Shown here piece after piece: positions 5,335 to 10,737 of a stretch of 11,923 nt of DNA. Every line of letters starts with the position of its first letter. Within the stretch, counting starts at the first letter, position 1. Both the position numbers and the translations under genes were made by a program. The notes under the pieces are model-generated. The model did not search any database. It had not been told where the DNA came from and saw only the letters and a program-made list of their open reading frames with translations. The stretch comes from ZC4RG30 sp964456255 (GTDB lineage: Bacteria; Pseudomonadota; Gammaproteobacteria; Steroidobacterales; Steroidobacteraceae), in NCBI GenBank assembly GCA_964456255.1, contig CAYWDZ010000084.1:1-11923 (forward strand), written 5' to 3'.

Positions 5335-5391
5335 TGAAGTGCCCATGACTGGCCTCGGCGAGCCACCCGCCGCTGAGCTCAGCCGTCAGGC
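5332..5391 (+). repeat. Half attC site (right half only)
   Basis: From the EncFtn stop codon onward, AAGTGCCCATGA, GCCTCGGCGAGCCACCCGCC and GCTGAGCTCAGCC match the right half of attC 1, ending in GTCAGGC (5385-5391) in place of GTTAGGC. No R'' or L'' half precedes it. With the left-half site at 4205, the array contains one orphan left half and one orphan right half. Confidence 0.85.
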
Positions 5392-5439
5392 GGCATGCCA
5401 ACCTGCTGTGCTCGTGTTTCAAGTGAAGAAGGATCGCGC

Positions 5440-5892
5440 ATGAAACTACGGAAAGCTTCAATCATCGCGGTATGGTCTGCAGTTGCACTGCCTCTCGGAG
5501 CCGCAGAGCCTTCGTCGACGTGGCCTGACAGGAACCTCGCGAAGTTCGTATTTGAACACCTGGATCTGACTACCTTCCGCAATTCAACGGGACCACGAAG
5601 ACGCCCGGGAGACAGATTCTTCCAGGACCTTGGAATCCATCCAGATCAGGTATCGGACACAGATGCGGCTTCAACGCAAGACGATTGGCTGTATTCCGTC
5701 AGAATTCTGGAAACGCGCGACTACACCGGAGACGGTACGCCGGAGGTGCTCATTTGCTTTTCCGACAAGGCCAGGAACGGTGGAACCTATTCCGCGACGA
5801 ACTCCTATGTCCTGCAATACATCGACGGTCGGGCCATCGCGCTTGCGCTGGATGACGACTATCGTGCCGAGAAGGCTGGATGCAAGCATTGA
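5440..5892 (+). CDS. Exported protein with Ca-loop-like motif, unknown function
   Basis: The 150-residue protein starts MKLRKASIIAVWSAVALPLGAAEP, a good Sec signal peptide with probable cleavage after Ala22. The mature part holds DYTGDGTPEVLICFSD (94-109), whose D-x-T-x-D-G-x-x-E pattern recalls the calcium-binding loops of FG-GAP/VCBS or EF-hand-like repeats, here as a single copy. The rest is unrecognised. ATG 5440 is preferred over ATG 5395 because of the signal peptide and the Shine-Dalgarno AAGGA (5429-5433) at 6 nt. It follows the last attC-like half site by about 50 nt, so it is probably also cassette cargo. No attC follows its stop, so it may mark the right edge of the array. Periplasmic or secreted location is inferred. 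Confidence 0.75.
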   Translation: MKLRKASIIAVWSAVALPLGAAEPSSTWPDRNLAKFVFEHLDLTTFRNSTGPRRRPGDRFFQDLGIHPDQVSDTDAASTQDDWLYSVRILETRDYTGDGTPEVLICFSDKARNGGTYSATNSYVLQYIDGRAIALALDDDYRAEKAGCKH

Positions 5893-5926
5893 GAAGCCGT
5901 GCTGATGCCGGCAGCAAGCGCGCTTC

Positions 5927-6346
5927 ATGGGCGCCTTCGTGAATCCTCCGGAAGGCAAGGCGGTTTCAGTGCCGAAATTCCATGCGAGGACGGTCTTCTT
6001 CGTCAGCGACGCTTCACGCTCCCTGGCGTTCTATACGAAGGAGCTCGGATTCTCCCTGGAGTGGATGTACGAGGAGAATGGCAGGCCGCATGTGTTTCAG
6101 GTGAGCCTCCATGGATTTGATCTGATATTGAACCAGGCCGAGCCTGCCACCATGCACCGACCAGGCCATGGTCGCGTGTTCATAGGCCTTGAGCCGGCTG
6201 AATCTGCTGCGTTCAAACAGCACGTTGCAGACAGAGGCATCAAGACATCCGTTGTCTACTGGGGCGCTCCGACAATCGCGATCCACGATCCGGACCAGAA
6301 CGAACTGTTCTTCTGGCTGCCGGAGGATGAGCGGCAGAAGTTGTAG
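5927..6346 (+). CDS. VOC superfamily (glyoxalase/bleomycin-resistance fold) protein
   Basis: The 139-residue protein has the vicinal-oxygen-chelate pattern: FHARTVFFVSDASRSLAFYTKELGFSLEW (first beta-alpha-beta module), GFDLILNQAEP, GRVFIGLE, and the second-module ending APTIAIHDPDQNELFFWLPE. Glu in NELFFW is a likely metal ligand. Members act as glyoxalases, dioxygenases, fosfomycin- or bleomycin-resistance proteins; the substrate cannot be read here. Start choice is open: ATG 5927 has no ribosome-binding site. The in-frame GTG at 5969, with AAGG 8 nt upstream, would give a protein starting MPKFHARTV, nearer the usual VOC start. It lies 34 nt after the exported-protein gene and 16 nt before the next gene, so co-transcription is likely. 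No attC site was found on either side. Confidence 0.88.
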   Translation: MGAFVNPPEGKAVSVPKFHARTVFFVSDASRSLAFYTKELGFSLEWMYEENGRPHVFQVSLHGFDLILNQAEPATMHRPGHGRVFIGLEPAESAAFKQHVADRGIKTSVVYWGAPTIAIHDPDQNELFFWLPEDERQKL

Positions 6347-6362
6347 AAGGAAGTTGCTGGCC

Positions 6363-6815
6363 ATGCAGACGAACTCATCTGGCACATTGCGTCCGGTTCG
6401 CGTCATCTACGCCTGCGGAATGGTCGTCGCCGTTCTCGTCTTCGGGGTGGTGCTGCTGGGCGTGGTTATTGAAGCGCGAGAACTCTGGCGCGAAGGCGCT
6501 TCCACGTTTTTCGCCGATGCAGCCGGCCGGCTGGTCGGTGGCGCGCTGGTCGCCTTCCTGAGCGCGGCTCCCTATTTCATCCTGGCGGTGGCCGCGCGCC
6601 AATCCAGCCATCCTGCTTCATTCGCCGTGCTGGGCACCCTGATGCTGGGGCTGCAGCTCTTCCTCACCGTCAAGATGCTCTTCCTCGCACACAGCTCGAC
6701 GGCATCAATTGGTGTGCTGTTTGTACCTTTCTATTTCATGGCATTCGCCATCGCCGTGCGGGTCGTGGTGGCGCTGGCACGAAGGGCAAGGTTGGGCAGG
6801 GCTGACGCGCGCTGA
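6363..6815 (+). CDS. Four-helix inner-membrane protein, unknown function
   Basis: The 150-residue protein has four predicted membrane segments: about residues 13-35 (VIYACGMVVAVLVFGVVLLGVVI), 55-76 (LVGGALVAFLSAAPYFILAVAA), 84-105 (FAVLGTLMLGLQLFLTVKMLFL) and 113-137 (IGVLFVPFYFMAFAIAVRVVVAL). A basic tail RRARLGRADAR follows. No family was recognised. ATG 6363 is chosen because AAGGAAG (6347-6353) lies 9 nt upstream, right after the VOC stop; the open frame further upstream overlaps the VOC gene and is spurious. It is the last plus-strand gene before creD, which converges on it with a 64-bp gap. No attC follows and its GC is nearer to the flanking genes, so it may be ordinary chromosome. Confidence 0.8.
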   Translation: MQTNSSGTLRPVRVIYACGMVVAVLVFGVVLLGVVIEARELWREGASTFFADAAGRLVGGALVAFLSAAPYFILAVAARQSSHPASFAVLGTLMLGLQLFLTVKMLFLAHSSTASIGVLFVPFYFMAFAIAVRVVVALARRARLGRADAR

Positions 6816-6879
6816 TGCCACGGTTGCCCACAGCAGATCCGTGCAGAGAGCCGGGAGCCATGCGTAGCGCTGCCCTGTG

Positions 6880-8208
6880 TCAACGCGGCGTGTCACCGAG
6901 ATTGCTCCAGCTGACGCGGCGGGTGAGCACCATCACCATGGCGAGGATTCCAAACACCAGCAGCGAGCCCATCAGCAGCGCGTAGTCCTCGGAACTGAGG
7001 ATCCCGTACAGCAGTGCGTAGAGGCTGGCGAGCGCGGCACCGAAGGCCACACCCTGCCCCATGCTGCCCAGCACGTAGCGCACGTAGTAGCTGATCAGCC
7101 CGACACATGCCGCGGCCGCGACCAGGTAGGCCAGGCCGAAGCCCATGTGCTCCGAAAGAGACAGCAGCAGCAGGAAGAACATGGCCAGTGCGAGCCCGAC
7201 CAGCCCGTACTGGATGGGATGCACGCTGACCCGCCGCAACACCTCGGTCAGGAAGAAGCCGGCGAAGGTCAGCCCGATGAACAGGAAGGCGTACTTGGCG
7301 GCGCGCTCGCTCTTCAGGTACTGGTCCACCGGGTCGATGAAGCTGACGCCGAAGTGATCGTCTTCGAGTGCCTTGCAGCCGGTGGGCGCATCCGCACAGC
7401 GCGCGAGCACATCTTCCATGTTGGTGGCGAAGAAGGAGGTCTGCCAGTCCGCGCTGAAGCCCTTGCTGTCGATCGCGCGCTTCACGGGCAGGAACTCGCC
7501 GACGAAGCTTGGATGCGGCCAGTCGGATTCCAGATGCACGCGGCTCTCGCGCCCCACCGGCACGATGTTGAACTCGCGCGTGCCGGCGAGCGTCAGTCCG
7601 ATTTCGAATGGGATGCTGCCCACAGCCGCGGGCAGCGGCGCCTGCACGCCGCTGGCGAACAGCGCGGTACCGGTGCCCGGTGCAAAGGGAATGTCGGTTC
7701 CATTGGCGCGCAGCGTGAGCGCATTGCCGATGCCGCGGATGTCGCTGATGCCGAGCACCAGCCGCGGCTCCCCGAAGCGGTAGCTGGCTGCGTCCTCGGT
7801 CACGCCATAGTTCGCCGGCACGTCGAACTGGCCAGTCAGTTGCGCCTCGGCGCGATACACGCGCGCACGATAAATGCCGCGCTGGCGCTCCTCGGTGCCG
7901 AGCCTGCCAGTGAGATCCATCATGGCAGGCAGCAGTCTCAACTCCCCCTGCACTTCCCGCGCCACCGTGACCGGCCGGTCACCACTGCCGGCCACCTGCT
8001 CATGCACGGTGCGCTGATAAGGCACGACAAGAATCGGCCCGGTCAGCGTCTGTGCGCCCGCATCGCTGCGCGCCACATCGGCCAGCACCTGGTCACGCAG
8101 CCCCTGCCGTTCGTGGATCAGGCCGCGGATGCGCACCATCGGCACCATCATCAACAGCGTCAGGAAGAGGATGGCTGCGATCTTCAGCAGCGGCAGCAGA
8201 CGGCTCAT
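6880..8208 (-). CDS. creD: Inner-membrane protein CreD
   Basis: The 442-residue protein matches CreD, the membrane output protein of the CreBC regulon, linked to envelope integrity and beta-lactam or colicin response in several proteobacteria. Its biochemical role is not established. It has an N-terminal helix (residues 5-25), a large periplasmic domain (about 30-300, with DIRGIGNALTLRANG, FEIGLTLAGTREFNIVPVG and the SDWPHPSFVGEFLPVKR motif), then FGVSFIDPVDQYLKSERAAKYAFLFIGLTF. A block of about five to six C-terminal helices follows. Length and order agree with the family. Its ATG overlaps the stop of the upstream small membrane gene by 4 nt (ATGA), indicating translational coupling. A TCCAC triple repeat upstream of that gene (8603-8629) probably serves CreB activation. 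Confidence 0.94.
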   Translation of the reverse strand: MSRLLPLLKIAAILFLTLLMMVPMVRIRGLIHERQGLRDQVLADVARSDAGAQTLTGPILVVPYQRTVHEQVAGSGDRPVTVAREVQGELRLLPAMMDLTGRLGTEERQRGIYRARVYRAEAQLTGQFDVPANYGVTEDAASYRFGEPRLVLGISDIRGIGNALTLRANGTDIPFAPGTGTALFASGVQAPLPAAVGSIPFEIGLTLAGTREFNIVPVGRESRVHLESDWPHPSFVGEFLPVKRAIDSKGFSADWQTSFFATNMEDVLARCADAPTGCKALEDDHFGVSFIDPVDQYLKSERAAKYAFLFIGLTFAGFFLTEVLRRVSVHPIQYGLVGLALAMFFLLLLSLSEHMGFGLAYLVAAAACVGLISYYVRYVLGSMGQGVAFGAALASLYALLYGILSSEDYALLMGSLLVFGILAMVMVLTRRVSWSNLGDTPR

Positions 8209-8567
8209 TGACGCACCTCACGCTGGCCCAGGAGTGCAATCGCCAGCGCGCCCAGCAGCACGCCGGCGCGCAGGAAGGGACCGATCTGCGTCAGCCACTG
8301 GCCACCCGGCAATGCGTTCACCAGAAGCGGGAGGAACAGGTGCAGGCTGAACACGCCGAGGCTGATCGCAAGGAACATGCGCGAGCGGCCCCGGCTGAAG
8401 GCGATGGCCAGCGCGCCACCGGCCAGGACCAGCATGGTCAGCCACAGCATGGCGTCGGCCACTCCGCGTGCGCCATCGGCGCCGCTGGCCGCGGCCTGCG
8501 CGTACAGGCGATCAACCAGTGCGCCACCGGCCACGAAGGCGAGCAGCAGCGGATAGATTCTTGTCAT
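8205..8567 (-). CDS. Small inner-membrane protein between creC and creD
   Basis: The 120-residue protein starts MTRIYPLLLAFVAGGALVDRLYAQ and has about four hydrophobic segments: N-terminal, LWLTMLVLAGGALAIAFS, MFLAISLGVFSLHLFLPLLV and AGVLLGALAIALLG. I do not recognise a named family. An in-frame GTG at 8574-8576 would add three residues; neither start has a clear Shine-Dalgarno. Its stop overlaps the creD ATG, so it is co-translated with creD and likely works in the same envelope response. A candidate -10 box GATAGT (8575-8580), 1 nt or more from the GTG start and about 8 nt from the ATG, would give a very short leader. The TCCAC array sits where a -35 or activator site would be. Confidence 0.82.
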   Translation of the reverse strand: MTRIYPLLLAFVAGGALVDRLYAQAAASGADGARGVADAMLWLTMLVLAGGALAIAFSRGRSRMFLAISLGVFSLHLFLPLLVNALPGGQWLTQIGPFLRAGVLLGALAIALLGQREVRQ

Positions 8568-8602
8568 GGGGTCCACTATCGCGCCGGCCGCGCCGGGCGG
8601 GC

Positions 8603-8629
8603 GTGGAGCCTGTGTGGAGATTGTGTGGA
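8603..8629 (-). promoter_or_regulatory. Triple TCCAC repeat, probable CreB operator (cre-tag-like)
   Basis: On the minus strand TCCAC occurs three times at exact 11-bp period (8625-8629, 8614-8618, 8603-8607), i.e. TCCAC-N6-TCCAC-N6-TCCAC. The known CreB/BlrA site is TTCAC-N6-TTCAC; here each half has C for the second T. It lies between the creC stop (8635) and the membrane gene-creD unit, upstream of a weak GATAGT -10 box at 8575-8580. The location and spacing suggest a CreB-activated promoter for these two genes. Confidence 0.65.
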
Positions 8630-8634
8630 GCAGG

Positions 8635-10238
8635 CTAGGCGGCGGGCAGAATCAGCTCGGCGCGCACTCCACCCGCCGCATTGGCGATCCGGAACGCGCC
8701 GCCATGCAACTGCGCCACTTCCTGCACGAAGTTGAGGCCGAGGCNNNNNNNNNNNNNNNNNNNNNNNNNNNNNNNNNNNNNNNNNNNNNNNNNNNNNNNN
8801 NNNNNNNNNNNNNNNNNNNNNNNNNNNNNNNNNNNNNNNNNNNNCGGAACGCGCCGCCATGCAACTGCGCCACTTCCTGCACGAAGTTGAGGCCGAGGCC
8901 AGTGCTCTTGCGATGGGTTCCGGGGCGCGGCAGTGAGTAGAACCGCTCGGTCACGCGCGGCAGCGCGTAGTCGGGAATCGGCTCGCCTTCGTTGAACACG
9001 GCGAGCGCCAGCATGGGCTTGCCATCAGTGGCCGCGGCCGGCGCCGCCTCCACCGACAACTTGCACCCGGGCGGCGTGAAGTCGATGGCGTTGTCCAGCA
9101 GGTTGAGCAGCGCCTGGCGGACGAGGAAGCGCTCGCCGCGCACCGTGGCTGTTGCAGGCACGGCATTGGTGGCCGTGATGCCCGCAACGTCGAGGCGTGG
9201 CTTGAACTCGGCAAGCAGTTCGTCGGCCAAGGCCTTCAGCGGAATCTCCACCACTTCTTCGAGACCGCGCCGCTGCTCCACCTGTGCGAGGTACAGCAAC
9301 CGGTCGCTCAAGGCCTTCAGCCGCGCGGTCTCGGCATCGATGTGCGCGAGGAAGTGCGCGCGCTGCGGCGCCGCCATCTCGCCGCGCAGCAGCTCCGAGG
9401 CACCCTGTATCGCCGCGAGCGGGCTCTTCAGCTCGTGCGTGAGCGTCTGCACGTAGCGCTCGACATAGGCCTTGCCTTCCAGCCGCGTGCGCATGGTGTC
9501 GAGCGCGGTCGCGAGCTGATGGAGCTCGCGGCCCGGAAGATCCGGCACGGCCGGCCGTTCACCTGCGGTGACCGCATCGGCATAGCGCGTGAGCCGGCGG
9601 ATGGAATGATTGAGCCACCAGGCCAGCAGGCCCCCGATAACCAGGCCCGCGAGCATGTACAGGCTGGCCAACACGATCAGGTGACGCTCCGCGCGCGCGA
9701 TGAATGGCTGCACGCTGTCATTGGGCTTGGCCACGGTGACCACGCCGATGATGCGGTCGCCATCCTTCACCGGGGCGGCCACATGCATCACGGTGCTGCG
9801 CTCGTCGCCGGGCACCGCCTCTGTGGAGCGGGCGCCATAGCGCCCGCGCAGAGTTAGATACACGTCGTTCCAGCGCGAGTAATCCCTGCCCACATCGCGC
9901 CCGCTGGAATCCAGCAGCACGATGCCATTTGAATCAGTGATGTAGATGCGATGGGTGACGTCGTCCTTGCGGATGCCCCAGATGTCGGCGCCGGGATGCC
10001 GGCTGCCATAGGCTTCGAGCACGCGCGCCATGTCGCCCTCGCCCAGCGTGCCGGCCTTCATGTCTTCGGCCACGATCTCGGCCAGCAGGTTCGCGGTATC
10101 GACCAGCGTTTCTTCGGTGGTCTGTCGCACCGCCGGCTTGATCTCGTCCAGCACCTGGTACAGCGCGAACCAGCCGGCCAGCGCCACCAGCACCGCGCCG
10201 ATCACGAACAGCCGGAAACTCAGCGAGAGCTGTTTCAT
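8635..10238 (-). CDS. creC: Sensor histidine kinase CreC (interrupted by a spurious N gap)
   Basis: This membrane sensor kinase phosphorylates CreB. TM1 is at about residues 9-29, followed by a periplasmic sensor domain (about 30-184), TM2 (186-208), a HAMP-like linker (209-258), the H-box LTHELKSPLAAI with His268, the N-box LLDNAIDF with Asn383 and the G-box STGLGL. The ATG (10236-10238) overlaps the probable creB stop (ATGA). 100 Ns (8745-8844) break the 3' end, but the same 55 bp flank them (8690-8744 and 8845-8899). Removing one copy and the Ns leaves 1449 nt, exactly 483 codons, ending ...HGGAFRIANAAGGVRAELILPAA-stop at 8635. Read as given, the gap shifts the frame and yields a false C-terminus. 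CreC is therefore most probably intact at 482 residues. Confidence 0.92.
8690..8899. repeat. 55-bp duplication flanking an N gap (assembly artefact)
   Basis: Positions 8690-8744 and 8845-8899 are identical (begin CGGAACGCGCCGCC, end GAGGCCGAGGC) and abut the 100-N run 8745-8844 on both sides. This is the picture of two contigs that overlap by one k-mer and were scaffolded without merging. Collapsing them restores the creC frame. Confidence 0.92.
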
Positions 10239-10655
10239 GTGGCGCCCGGCNNNNNNNNNNNNNNNNNNNNNNNNNNNNNNNNNNNNNNNNNNNNNNNNNN
10301 NNNNNNNNNNNNNNNNNNNNNNNNNNNNNNNNNNNNNNNNNNNNNNNNNNGGCTTGACCACGTAGTCGTCGGCGCCGATCTCCAGCCCCACCACGCGATC
10401 GACTTCCTCGGCACGCGCGGTGAGGAACATCACCGGCACATTGCTGAACCGGCGCAGCTGCTTGCAGGCCTCGAAGCCCGTCATGTCCGGCAGACCCACG
10501 TCGAGGATGACCAGGTCAACGCCGCCACCGCGCAGCAGCTCCAGCGCAGCGGCGGCCAGCGCCACGCGGCGCGCGGCAAAGCCCTCGCCATTCAGCGCAT
10601 ACAACAGGGTATCCGCGATGGCGACTTCGTCTTCGACGACCAGGATCTGGTGCAC
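10235..10655 (-). CDS. creB: Response regulator CreB (DNA-binding domain lost in N gap)
   Basis: The first 102 residues form a receiver domain: MHQILVVEDE (acidic pocket Glu8/Asp9), ILDVGLPDMTGFE (phosphoacceptor Asp52), FLTARAEEVDRVVGLEIGADDYVVKP (Thr79, Lys101). Adjacent CreC and the downstream creD identify it as CreB, an OmpR-type activator. The start is GTG 10653-10655 with no clear Shine-Dalgarno. The next 100 Ns (10251-10350) hide the winged-helix output domain. OmpR-family proteins are about 220-240 residues, so roughly 350-400 nt should be missing rather than 100. After the gap the likely frame ends P-G-A-T with TGA at 10235-10237, overlapping the creC ATG. Unlike the creC gap, the flanks here do not repeat, so the gap is real. 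Confidence 0.88.
10251..10350. other. Scaffold gap (100 N) inside creB
   Basis: A run of exactly 100 Ns, the usual placeholder for a gap of unknown length. Its flanks share no sequence, and the interrupted CreB lacks its whole DNA-binding domain, so real sequence is missing. Confidence 0.95.
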
Positions 10656-10737
10656 GCCGCGATGCTGGGCGGTCGCGCAGGATTATTCAAGACTGCGCAG
10701 CTACAATGGCCTGCCTTTTGGGGGGAAGCGGAGCCGC
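10656..10737. promoter_or_regulatory. Divergent intergenic region between creB and the ATPase gene
   Basis: This 82-bp spacer must hold promoters for both directions. For the plus-strand ATPase gene, TACAAT (10702-10707, 5 of 6) is a good -10 but has no convincing -35. For creB, AATAAT (10682-10687 read on the minus strand, 5 of 6) is a candidate -10, again without a good -35. No TTCAC- or TCCAC-type pair was seen here, so CreB autoregulation is not supported. Confidence 0.35.

Larger units (their letters stand above)
2345..5391 (+). mobile_element. Integron gene-cassette array without visible integrase (CALIN-like)
   Basis: Between GTTAGGC at 2345-2351 and GTCAGGC at 5385-5391 lies a series of short, same-strand genes. 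They are separated by related imperfect inverted repeats that start with an R''-type box (GCCTAAC, GCCCAAC or variants) and end with an R'-type box (GTTAGGC or variants), the hallmark of attC sites. Base composition is visibly lower in GC than the flanking trp and cre genes. No intI gene is in the window. Integron cassettes normally move by recombination between the G and TT of the core. The left boundary core (2345) has no R'' partner, so it may be the relic of an attI site or the right half of a lost attC. Confidence 0.88.

Noticed and set aside
2832..5391. The repeated blocks as a CRISPR array
   Set aside because: Repeats are 55-126 bp, imperfect, inverted-repeat structured and spaced by whole genes; they fit attC, not CRISPR.
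6816..6879. Bidirectional terminator between the 4-TM gene and creD
   Set aside because: No GC-rich hairpin with a T run was found on either strand in the 64-bp gap.
6877..8211. 444-codon plus-strand open frame opposite creD
   Set aside because: Low-complexity His/Gln/Arg composition typical of antisense frames in GC-rich DNA; creD on the other strand is clearly real.
8652..10655. A 667-residue creB-creC fusion protein
   Set aside because: It exists only because Ns are read as codons; the two gaps join separate genes and the second shifts the creC frame.
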